Assembly (NCBI GenBank): GCA_030614585.1
Contig: JAUWTT010000121.1
Span: 1-9,143, forward strand
Origin: Acidobacteriota bacterium
GTDB lineage: Bacteria > Acidobacteriota > UBA6911 > RPQK01 > JAPXNP01
Direction of reading: 5' to 3'
DNA: 9,143 nucleotides
The notes under the pieces were generated by a model, which was not told the origin of the DNA, did not search any database, and saw only the letters and a program-made list of their open reading frames with translations. Shown here piece by piece: positions 1 to 6,289 of the stretch. A program made the position numbers and the translations under genes. Within the stretch, counting starts at the first letter, position 1, and each line of letters starts with the position of its first letter.

Positions 1-897
1 GCGGCGGCTCACGGTAAGACTAACCGGAACGCTACTGGCGCTACTGCTACTAAGACTCTCCGATTAGGTGGACCCATCTTTGCCAAGAGTGAGGACCCGG
101 CAGCCATGGCGCAGGCCCATCGTGATCTTGGCTATCGCGCCGCATACGCTCCCGAGGTTGAGCTTGAGGATCGGGACCGAATCCGCGAGATCATCAGCGA
201 GTATTCTTCCAGAGATGTCGTAATCGCTGAAGTCGGCGCCTGGGTGAATATGGTTGACCGGGACCCGGTTAAGCGGAAGAAGAACATTGCCTATGTCACC
301 CAACGACTTGCCTTGGCTGAGGAACTGGGAGCTCTTTGTTGCGTTGATATAGCAGGTTCATTTAATCCGGACGCCTGGGATGGACCTCACCCAGACAACT
401 TTGGCCCTGAGTTCTTTGCTGCCACCGTTGAGGTCGTGCAGCAAGTGATTGATGATGTCAAACCAAAGCGAACGCGATTTGCCATTGAAATGATGGGATG
501 GACCCTTCCTTCCAGCCCTGATGAATACCTCGAACTGATCAAAGCTGTTGACCGTCGTTCCTTTGCCGTTCACATGGATGTCTGCAATCTCATCAACAGC
601 CCCTACCGAATCTACAAGAACGCGCGCGTAATTGAGGAGGCATTCGAAAAGTTGGGACCGTGGGTAGCCTCCTGCCACGCCAAGGATGTGGCCTGGGTAC
701 CCAGTTCACAGGTGCATTTCAAGGAAGTCATTCCCGGCAAAGGCGTACTGGACTATGCAACCTACCTTCGAGAGCTAGCCAAACTCCCGGTCGATGCCCC
801 TCTCATGCTGGAGCACCTCAGTTCTGCCGAAGAGTATCAGCAAGGTAGCGACTACATTAAGAGCGTTGCCCGGGAAACGGGTCTCTCATTTGGATAG
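1..897 (+). CDS. Sugar phosphate isomerase/epimerase-like TIM barrel protein, 5' partial
   Basis: The frame is open from base 1 to the TAG at 895-897 (298 codons), with no ATG, GTG or TTG before the ATG at 106. That ATG lies inside the conserved opening strand (LRLGGPIFAKSEDP begins near base 55), so the true start is upstream of the window. The protein looks like the xylose isomerase-like TIM barrel (AP endonuclease 2) family. Likely metal ligands fall in order: Glu at 487-489 (FAIEMM), His 571-573 and Asp 577-579 (VHMDV), His 676-678 in an HAKD motif, and Glu 811-813 (LMLEH). Such enzymes interconvert sugars or sugar phosphates by proton transfer at a divalent metal; the substrate here is unknown. 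The first residues are rich in Ala, Thr and Gly and resemble the tail of a signal peptide or a linker, so export is possible but its beginning is not visible. It converges with the leuD-like gene. Confidence 0.85.
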   Translation, partial: AAAHGKTNRNATGATATKTLRLGGPIFAKSEDPAAMAQAHRDLGYRAAYAPEVELEDRDRIREIISEYSSRDVVIAEVGAWVNMVDRDPVKRKKNIAYVTQRLALAEELGALCCVDIAGSFNPDAWDGPHPDNFGPEFFAATVEVVQQVIDDVKPKRTRFAIEMMGWTLPSSPDEYLELIKAVDRRSFAVHMDVCNLINSPYRIYKNARVIEEAFEKLGPWVASCHAKDVAWVPSSQVHFKEVIPGKGVLDYATYLRELAKLPVDAPLMLEHLSSAEEYQQGSDYIKSVARETGLSFG

Positions 898-915
898 ACT
901 CAAGCCTGTCAGATA

Positions 916-953
916 AAGGCTCCTATCACTTCGCCTCGCTCACAAGGAGCCTT
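916..953. repeat. Inverted repeat at the convergent gene junction
   Basis: Nine-base perfect arms, 916-924 and 945-953, flank a 20-base loop between the isomerase stop (897) and the end of the small hydro-lyase subunit gene (stop at 926-928), overlapping the last codons of the latter. A shorter alternative stem, 903-907 with 917-921, overlaps the left arm. The position suits a bidirectional transcription end. There is no T-run on either strand and the loop is long, so intrinsic termination is not shown. Confidence 0.35.
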
Positions 954-1420
954 CTGGCGTAGGGAATCAGGCCACCCGCATCTACGATAGCCTGCCGCGC
1001 TGCTGGAAGCGGTTCCACCTCAAAACTCATTCCGGTCGTCTTGTTCAGCACTCGATCACCCGTCAACTCGAGTTCGTCTCCCACCTCGGCCTCGATTTCC
1101 GGACAGGCAATGGTGCGCAATCCAAGGTTAATAGAGTTCTGAAGGAAGATTCGAGCGAAGCTCCTCGCCACAACAATAAGACCGTGTCCCTCCAATGTTG
1201 ACGCAGCCTGTTCTCGGGATGACCCGCTTCCGAAGTTGTAGCCGGCAACGATGGCGCTGCCCTTGAGCACTTTCCCTTCAACCAGCTGTCGGTTGAACTC
1301 AAGGTTGTCTGCAAAGGTAAACTGAGGGGTTTCGCTCGGCAGAACCGTTGCCATGAAGCGGCCGGGGTAGATGATATCGGTCGAGATATCATCCTCCATT
1401 TTTAACACCACTTTCGCCAT
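926..1420 (-). CDS. leuD: Aconitase-family small subunit (3-isopropylmalate / homoaconitate dehydratase type)
   Basis: This 164-residue protein is the swivel subunit of a two-subunit hydro-lyase that works with the large subunit encoded just upstream. It shows the N-terminal block DDISTDIIYPGR (residues 10-21), the substrate-loop region RFMAT (21-25), and the hydrophobic plus GSGSSREQA block (64-72), where Arg69 would bind a substrate carboxylate. The size fits the short archaeal/LeuD2-like type and not the roughly 200-residue proteobacterial LeuD. ATG at 1420 is preceded by AGGAGGG (1428-1434, 7-base spacing), which lies inside the end of the large-subunit gene. Only one base separates the two genes, so they are surely cotranscribed and probably translationally coupled. 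The loop FMAT matches neither the isopropylmalate-type nor the homoaconitate-type loop that I recall from methanogen enzymes, so the substrate is undecided. The symbol marks the family only. Confidence 0.88.
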   Translation of the reverse strand: MAKVVLKMEDDISTDIIYPGRFMATVLPSETPQFTFADNLEFNRQLVEGKVLKGSAIVAGYNFGSGSSREQAASTLEGHGLIVVARSFARIFLQNSINLGLRTIACPEIEAEVGDELELTGDRVLNKTTGMSFEVEPLPAARQAIVDAGGLIPYARRLLVSEAK

Positions 1421-1421
1421 C

Positions 1422-2714
1422 TCAAAACCCTCCTGCTCGCGGGTCGACTATCTCCCCGGTAATGGCGCTCGCAGCCGCCACGGCAGGCGAGCACAGATAT
1501 ACTTCCGCCTCAGGGTTTCCCATCCGCCCTTTGAAGTTCCGATTTGTAGTCGAAAGCGCTACTTCCCCGTCGCCCAATGCTCCCTGATGGATACCCAGGC
1601 AGCACCCACAACCCGGGTTCATGATCGTTGCTCCAGCCTCCACGAGGTCCATCAGGAAACCCTGTCTCAAGGCTTCCCGATAGATTCTCCACGTGGCTGG
1701 AAACACGAGCATCCGTACGCCACTCGCTATCCGCTTTCCCTTGAGAGTCCTTGCCGCTGTCTCCAAATCATCAAGCCGCCCGTTGGTACACGATCCGATT
1801 ACGATTTGATCTATCTTGCGACCCGATTCTTCGGAGATCGGCCGGACGTTGTCTACGCGGTGAGGGCAAGCGATTTGAGGACTCAGCTCCGCTACATCTA
1901 TGAAGATCTCGCGGTCATATTCAGCATCAATATCTGGAAGAACCCATTCAATTGCCTCCTCGACACCGGCCTCATCGCTCAAGTATCGCAGAGTCTCATC
2001 GTCAGAAGGGATTATTCCCGACGTAGCGCCCGCCTCGACGGCCATATTACAGATGACAAGTCGACCCGAAGTGGACATGCTTTGGATGGCTTCTCCGTGA
2101 TATTCGAGCACCTTGAAGTTGGCACCCTGCGCGGTCAGCTTCCCAACCAGATGAAGAATCAGATCCTTCGGGCCGACACCTTCCTGGAATGTGCCATCGA
2201 CGACGACTTTGATGGTTCCAGGGACTTCGACGTTCAGGACCCTGCCCAGGGCCCATACGGCCGCCATCTCGGTTGCTCCAACCCCAAACGCAAGACTGCC
2301 GAGAGCACCGTGGCTTGTGGTGTGACTATCGGTTCCTACGACCACCGCTCCGGGGCGTACATAACCATTTTCAGGCAGAATCTGATGACAGATTCCCCCT
2401 TGATCTCCACGTATATCATGGAATTTGCCTATCCCCTCGTCCTGAACGAAAGCCCGAATCTTCTTCTGGTTGGTTGCTGTTTTTGCGCTTTCGGCAGGCA
2501 CCCTGTGATCAAGAATGATTGCGATTCGGTCAGGGTCCCATACATGCGGATCCAGGTCAGTGCCCTCATAAACCTGCAGAAACTGGTTGATCACCAGCGC
2601 TGCATTTTCATGAGACATGGCGAGATCAACTTCAGGTTCAACGACTTCACCGACTTTCACCGACTCCACACCCGTTGCTCGGGCAAGGATCTTCTCGACG
2701 ACGGTCATTCCCAT
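1422..2714 (-). CDS. leuC: Aconitase-family large subunit (3-isopropylmalate / homoaconitate dehydratase type)
   Basis: This is the catalytic 4Fe-4S subunit of a hydro-lyase that isomerises a hydroxyacid by dehydration and rehydration, as in leucine or alpha-aminoadipate lysine biosynthesis. From the ATG at 2714 it has 430 residues, normal for the archaeal-type LeuC/HacA group. Motifs visible: TDSHTTSHGALG (about 128-139), IGSCTNG with Cys309, and PGCGCCLG with Cys369 and Cys372 as the other cluster ligands; Cys371 between them sits where I expect Pro. An open frame reaches a TTG at 2729, but GGGAGG at 2722-2727 stands 7 bases before the ATG at 2714, so I place the start there; a third Met (2708) is also possible. 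It lies 100 bases after the dehydrogenase gene and 1 base before the small subunit. Isopropylmalate, homoaconitate and methylmalate-type substrates cannot be told apart from the sequence alone. Confidence 0.9.
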   Translation of the reverse strand: MGMTVVEKILARATGVESVKVGEVVEPEVDLAMSHENAALVINQFLQVYEGTDLDPHVWDPDRIAIILDHRVPAESAKTATNQKKIRAFVQDEGIGKFHDIRGDQGGICHQILPENGYVRPGAVVVGTDSHTTSHGALGSLAFGVGATEMAAVWALGRVLNVEVPGTIKVVVDGTFQEGVGPKDLILHLVGKLTAQGANFKVLEYHGEAIQSMSTSGRLVICNMAVEAGATSGIIPSDDETLRYLSDEAGVEEAIEWVLPDIDAEYDREIFIDVAELSPQIACPHRVDNVRPISEESGRKIDQIVIGSCTNGRLDDLETAARTLKGKRIASGVRMLVFPATWRIYREALRQGFLMDLVEAGATIMNPGCGCCLGIHQGALGDGEVALSTTNRNFKGRMGNPEAEVYLCSPAVAAASAITGEIVDPRAGGF

Positions 2715-2721
2715 GACCAAA

Positions 2722-2727
2722 CCTCCC
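2722..2727 (-). promoter_or_regulatory. Ribosome binding site that sets the large-subunit start
   Basis: The minus strand reads GGGAGG, 7 bases before the ATG at 2714. It lies downstream of the in-frame TTG at 2727-2729, which therefore cannot be served by it. This favours the ATG. Confidence 0.7.
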
Positions 2728-2814
2728 AACCTTAATTCACTGGAGACACTTGACGGCTAAACTTGCTGCAAATGCTCAGAATCAGCGGGTCCCGGAATAA
2801 CCCGGGGAAGCAAC

Positions 2815-3933
2815 TCACAGTTTTGAGGCGATGGCTTCTGCCATTTCCAGAGTCCCGGCGCTTCCACCCATGTCGTACGTGCGGACCTTTCCTTCTTGGA
2901 TCACAGATGCGACAGCCTTCTCCAGTCTGCGAGCTTTCTCGGTTTCACCCAGCCATTCCAGCATCATCTTTGCGGCAAGAATCGTCGCGATCGGATTCAC
3001 TTTGTACTGACCCGTATACTTCGGGGCTGAACCATGAGTCGGCTCGAAAACGGCCAGTTTCTCACCTATGTTCCCGGAACAGGCAAACCCCAAGCCACCG
3101 ACCATCTGTGCGCAAAGGTCGGACACGATATCTCCGTAAAGATTCGAAGCGACCAGGACACTGTAGTTGAACGGGTTTTTCAGCAGCCACATCATAATAG
3201 CGTCGATGTTGGCATCGTCCGTTTCAATATCGGGGTATTGTCGCGCGACCTTTTGCGCTGTCTCCAGAAAGAGTCCGTCAGACGCCCGCACAACGTTGGC
3301 CTTGTGGACGATCGTCACTTTCTTGCGGTCATTCTCTCGGGCGTACTCGAAGGCGGCATGGGCAATTCGCTCTGAACCTTTTCTCGTATTGATTTTGCAC
3401 GAGATCGCGTATTCGTCAGCGGCCAGGTCCTTGAAGGCTTCAAAAGGCTTCGAAAGCTGAAGCAACCGCTTGGAGATGCCGGACGGGACTGGGCTGAACT
3501 CGACGCCGCAATACAGATCCTCGGTATTCTCACGGAACACGACGAGGTCAATCCCCTCTCTAAAGTTCAGAGGGCTTCCAGGGTACGCCTTACAGGGCCG
3601 AAGGCAGATGTAGAGATCGAAAAGCTGGCGCATCCGCACGATCGGTGATCGGTAAAGTAATCCTGTTCCCTGGAGCTCTCCGATCAGTTCCGTTTCTGCT
3701 GCCCGCATCGGCTTTGAAGTAATCGCGCCAAAAAGTGCAGCATCGACACTCTTCAGAAGTCGGATCGTGCGAGGCGGTAAAGCATCCCCCTCTGAGCACC
3801 AGAACTCCCATCCGATGTCTCCGAAAACGTAGTCGGCATCCAGTCGCAGCTCGTTTAGAACCAGCCGAGCCGCTTCAAGAATCTCAGGACCAACTCCGTC
3901 CCCTGGGAGCCAAGCAATCTTGTATTGGGCCAC
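2815..3933 (-). CDS. Isocitrate/isopropylmalate-type beta-decarboxylating dehydrogenase
   Basis: This 372-residue enzyme would oxidatively decarboxylate a (2R,3S)-hydroxyacid to a 2-oxoacid. The start chosen is GTG at 3931-3933, with a strong AAGGAGGAGG just before it; the open frame continues 22 codons further up without a ribosome site. Motifs (numbering from the GTG): LPGDGVGPE near 9-17; substrate segment S96-P-I-V-R-M-R102; LRP with Arg112; FRENTED with Arg134; Tyr141; HKAN with Lys211; metal Asp244, Asp268 and Asp272; HGSAPKYTGQYKVNP with Lys305, Tyr306 and Val312. The stretch DLYICLRP and the KY...KVNP block resemble E. coli NADP-isocitrate dehydrogenase. The Pro-Ile after Ser96 does not, and recalls homoisocitrate dehydrogenases. 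It is first in the gene set with the two hydro-lyase subunits, so it probably acts on their product. Possible substrates are isopropylmalate, homoisocitrate, methylmalate or isocitrate. Confidence 0.85.
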   Translation of the reverse strand: MAQYKIAWLPGDGVGPEILEAARLVLNELRLDADYVFGDIGWEFWCSEGDALPPRTIRLLKSVDAALFGAITSKPMRAAETELIGELQGTGLLYRSPIVRMRQLFDLYICLRPCKAYPGSPLNFREGIDLVVFRENTEDLYCGVEFSPVPSGISKRLLQLSKPFEAFKDLAADEYAISCKINTRKGSERIAHAAFEYARENDRKKVTIVHKANVVRASDGLFLETAQKVARQYPDIETDDANIDAIMMWLLKNPFNYSVLVASNLYGDIVSDLCAQMVGGLGFACSGNIGEKLAVFEPTHGSAPKYTGQYKVNPIATILAAKMMLEWLGETEKARRLEKAVASVIQEGKVRTYDMGGSAGTLEMAEAIASKL

Positions 3934-3934
3934 G

Positions 3935-3946
3935 CCCTCCTCCTTT
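3935..3946 (-). promoter_or_regulatory. Strong ribosome binding site for the dehydrogenase GTG start
   Basis: The minus strand carries a purine-rich AAAGGAGGAGGG. The core AGGAGG at 3939-3944 leaves 5 bases to the GTG at 3933. It decides against the ATG at 3999, which would add 22 residues that do not resemble the family N-terminus. Confidence 0.75.
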
Positions 3947-4124
3947 AAATCTGGAATGATACGCCTGCTGATGTGTCTAGCCGCCGACTTTGAAAGCACT
4001 TCTCGTGCCAGATAAGACGCTCACGAAGGACTGCACACCCGCCCTCTTTCGGGGCCTACGGTAAGGGTCAAAAAGCTGAAGATAAGATGGAGGTTTTGGG
4101 GCAATATACCCGAAGGGTAGGGTG

Positions 4125-4157
4125 TGTTGCTCAAACCGAAACAGGCCAAGCTCGAAG
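4125..4157 (-). repeat. Interspersed repeat copy B (33 bases)
   Basis: Read on the minus strand, these 33 bases match 8944-8976 on the plus strand without gaps at 27 of 33 positions. The last 14 bases of each copy are identical (CGGTTTGAGCAACA). A CCTTAGA also occurs upstream of both copies at different distances, so this copy may be an internally deleted relative of the longer one. Confidence 0.6.
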
Positions 4158-4287
4158 TGACAAGGTCTAAGGCAGCAAAGCCGCAACCAAAACTTGGCCA
4201 ACGAGTGCGATGCTCGCGGACCAGGCACCTTCGTATCTTTGACACGCCAAAAACAGCATGTCCGAATGGAAGCCCCGATGATACAAC

Positions 4288-5832
4288 TCAAGCAGTGAAC
4301 TCTAAGCTGCAACCACCGCGACGTGAGTCTCCGGCTCCTTCTTCGGGAGTCACCGAGTTGGCACCACCGAAAAAAAGAGCCAGGTTAGGCCACCGGTGAA
4401 CCGTGTACAGGTTCTCCAACGATCGGAGTTCTTCTTCGGAAACACCCGGCTCAGCACTGAGCAGATCACCTTCCAAATGCACTCTCGGGAGTTCCGTTGA
4501 TTCCTTAACACCCCTACCCTCGTAAAGAATCCATAACAGGAGCTGGGTGAGGACTGAACGAATTCGATTGCTGCCCGCCGTACCGGTTACCAGGATCGGC
4601 TCGCCTTTCTGCAGGACGATCGTTGGTGAAACCATTGAGGATAACCGTTCTCCCGGCCGGTAGCGATGGAAGCCCTGCGGGTTGAGGTCCTGCTCACCCA
4701 GCATATTGTTCAGCATAAAGCCCAATCCAGGCAGAACATAGCCACACCCTTCGCCGTTGGTTGTTGTGACAGAAGCAGCATTGCCTTCCGTGTCGAGAAC
4801 GCTGATGTGGGTGGTGGATCCGGCAGATGGCACCGGAGGCAAGCTGTCACCTCTCTCATCCTGCCTGTACCTTTCAAGATACTCCTCGAAGCGGGTGGTT
4901 GCGGATAAGGTCGCCTGAACCTCTTGAACAGACCCCACAGGTAACATTTCGGCCCGGAGTTGATTGGTTACGTCAAACGCTCTCACCAGATCCGTTAAGG
5001 ACACCCCCCGACCACTCTGACAGTGTTCTCTTTCGAGCAAGCTCAGGGTCACGTCGATCAGAACCCCGCTTTGGGCCGGGGGTGGATTCAGATAGACCTC
5101 GTACCCACTGAACGGTGTCTTCACCGGCTCCCGTTTCACAACACGATACTGCGCAAAGTCTTCCTCTGTCAGAAGGCCGCCTTGACCGTCGGACCATTCA
5201 GCCATGATCCGTGCAGCCTCTCCGAGGTAGAAGAATTCCCTTCCCTCCTGACCCAGAACGCACAGGAAATCAGAGAATTCCGGCATCCGCAACCTATCAC
5301 CCACAGTCAAAAGCTCCCCGTCTGGAGCGTAAAGCTCTCGGCCCTCTTTCGAGTGAGTCAGGATCGGCCCCAGTATCTGGAGAAGGTGCGCCTGATGTTC
5401 AGTGAAGACAACTCCATCGCGTGCCGCTCTCACCGAGGGTGCAAGAACGTCTGCGAGCGAAAGACGACCCAATTCCTCCTGGACTTGAAGGAGTCCGGCT
5501 ATGTTCCCCGGCACGCCGGCAGAAGCTCTTCCTACGTGAAACTCCTGAGTTGCCCCGCCAAAATCGACCTTTACGGCAAAGAAATCCAGACGATCCAGCA
5601 TTCGTCCACGTGGCATTTCGACAAAGAAATCGTAGACGATGGGAAGTCCGCCTTCCCTTGACGCCATCAGGTACCCAGCTCCCCCAGCACTGGTCAGTCC
5701 GAATTCGGCAACCATCGCTGCGAACACGGCTCCGACGGCAGCATCAAAAGCATTACCTCCCAGCCACAGGATTTCCCGCGCAGCTTCGGCAGTAACCTGA
5801 TGCCCGGCAGCAACTACATTTTTCCTCTTCAT
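4288..5832 (-). CDS. Gamma-glutamyltransferase-like Ntn hydrolase
   Basis: This 514-residue protein belongs to the self-processing GGT family (N-terminal nucleophile hydrolases). The likely autocleavage nucleophile is Thr340, first Thr of STTHISVLD (codon 4813-4815), giving chains of about 339 and 175 residues. Further family blocks: AAGHQVTAEAA near the start, GGNAFDAAV, SAGGAGYLM, AGVPGNIAG, LNNMLGEQDLNP, RLSSMVSPTIVL and the C-terminal AGDSRRGG. I start at ATG 5832 (MKRKNVV); the frame is open back to 6003, but that extension has no family character and the ribosome site for 5832 is weak. No signal peptide is visible, so it looks cytosolic, unlike E. coli Ggt. In place of FREMAP, whose Arg binds the gamma-glutamyl carboxylate in classical GGT, it has DFFVEMP, so the substrate may differ from glutathione. 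It stands alone between gene-free stretches and no partner gene is evident. Confidence 0.85.
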   Translation of the reverse strand: MKRKNVVAAGHQVTAEAAREILWLGGNAFDAAVGAVFAAMVAEFGLTSAGGAGYLMASREGGLPIVYDFFVEMPRGRMLDRLDFFAVKVDFGGATQEFHVGRASAGVPGNIAGLLQVQEELGRLSLADVLAPSVRAARDGVVFTEHQAHLLQILGPILTHSKEGRELYAPDGELLTVGDRLRMPEFSDFLCVLGQEGREFFYLGEAARIMAEWSDGQGGLLTEEDFAQYRVVKREPVKTPFSGYEVYLNPPPAQSGVLIDVTLSLLEREHCQSGRGVSLTDLVRAFDVTNQLRAEMLPVGSVQEVQATLSATTRFEEYLERYRQDERGDSLPPVPSAGSTTHISVLDTEGNAASVTTTNGEGCGYVLPGLGFMLNNMLGEQDLNPQGFHRYRPGERLSSMVSPTIVLQKGEPILVTGTAGSNRIRSVLTQLLLWILYEGRGVKESTELPRVHLEGDLLSAEPGVSEEELRSLENLYTVHRWPNLALFFGGANSVTPEEGAGDSRRGGCSLEFTA

Positions 5833-6278
5833 CGCTTGATTTCTCGGAACTCTAAGCGCAAATGAAACGTTCCGGCGCGGCCCTATAGGCCCCCCGGACC
5901 AGCCGATTCTTGGAACTCTGGCTTGACAGTATGCCTGCGAATCTGTTTCGACGCATGCAAACCGATTAACTCCAAGTTTACCCGAACTTGCAGTCGGGTT
6001 CACGTAGTCAAGAGGAGTCGAGTTGCGGGTGAAGAATATTTCCCGCGTTTCTCACCAGAAAGTGTTAGCCGGGACAATTCACCGACTCACCACCAGGACA
6101 CCACGAACACCAATGGCACAAAGGAAAACGGTGTTTGTCTTCGATCTCTTGGGAACACCCGCAAGCCTTGACCCTGATCGACTTGCCGGGGTTGGTTTCA
6201 GGCAAACCATTCAATCTTGGTGACTCTTGGTGATCTTGGTGTCTTTGTGGTGAGTTCCCGAAGTATCGAGGGCTCGCC
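5833..6278. other. Gene-free stretch with inverted repeats upstream of the GGT-like gene
   Basis: These 446 bases lie between the secreted-protein gene and the GGT-like gene. The right half holds an inverted repeat pair (6085-6255, listed separately). The left half has small palindromic stretches: CCTATAGG at 5882-5889 and a stem GCGGG/CCCGC at 6025-6029 with 6042-6046. A promoter for the GGT-like gene is expected here on the minus strand, but I find no convincing -35/-10 pair. Open frames here look random. Confidence 0.6.
6085..6255. repeat. Inverted repeat element with 29-base arms
   Basis: The left arm 6085-6113 matches the reverse complement of the right arm 6227-6255 at 25 of 29 positions without gaps. 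The arms are built of a degenerate short unit like CACCAAGA/ACACCA and begin ACTCACCAC. The 113 bases between them hold two further stems, GGTGTT/AACACC (6130-6135 with 6154-6159) and CCCGCAAG/CTTGCCGGG (6158-6165 with 6182-6190). The whole could fold into a branched hairpin. No coding sequence or transposase is inside. A related unit on the plus strand occurs at 8859-8888. Confidence 0.6.
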
Positions 6279-6289
6279 CTATCCCTCGA
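6266..6289. repeat. Hairpin at the 3' end of the secreted-protein gene
   Basis: Perfect seven-base arms TCGAGGG (6266-6272) and CCCTCGA (6283-6289) surround the TAG stop (6279-6281). A tighter alternative stem AGGGC/GCCCT with a 2-base loop lies at 6269-6280. It could end transcription from the minus strand, but no T-run follows. Confidence 0.4.

Larger units (their letters stand above)
3934..4287. other. Gene-free stretch upstream of the dehydrogenase set
   Basis: These 354 bases separate the GGT-like gene from the dehydrogenase operon, and both flanking genes are on the minus strand. The operon promoter should lie here. A TTGACC at 4066-4071 (minus strand) has no convincing -10 at the right distance, so I call no promoter. 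Short stems such as GCAC/GTGC near 3997-4009 exist. I recognise no riboswitch or T-box leader and no leader peptide with repeated Leu or Lys codons. Positions 4125-4157 carry one copy of an interspersed repeat (listed separately). Short open frames here show no family resemblance. Confidence 0.6.

Noticed and set aside
1371..2735. Long plus-strand open frame (454 codons) opposite the hydro-lyase genes
   Set aside because: It lies antisense to two strongly conserved genes and its translation has no family resemblance; it is a codon-bias shadow.
3934..3999. ATG start of the dehydrogenase at 3999
   Set aside because: The strong ribosome site at 3935-3946 and the family N-terminus both point to GTG at 3933.
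3934..4287. T-box, leucine leader peptide or riboswitch before the dehydrogenase operon
   Set aside because: I found no run of Leu or Lys codons, no T-box-like conserved core and no terminator/antiterminator pair.
3977..4312. Minus-strand open frame in the spacer before the dehydrogenase
   Set aside because: Its translation is low in family character and runs through the interspersed repeat; the FRFEQ-like piece shared with the 8822-9010 frame comes from the repeat DNA.
5023..5661. Plus-strand open frame of 212 codons opposite the GGT-like gene
   Set aside because: Antisense to a clear Ntn-hydrolase gene; its translation shows no recognisable domain.
5833..6003. N-terminal extension of the GGT-like protein up to 6003
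   Set aside because: The extra 57 residues lack signal-peptide or family features; homology-like sequence begins at MKRKNVVAAG.
6085..6255. CRISPR array or tandem repeat
   Set aside because: The repeat units are degenerate, inverted and without regular unique spacers.
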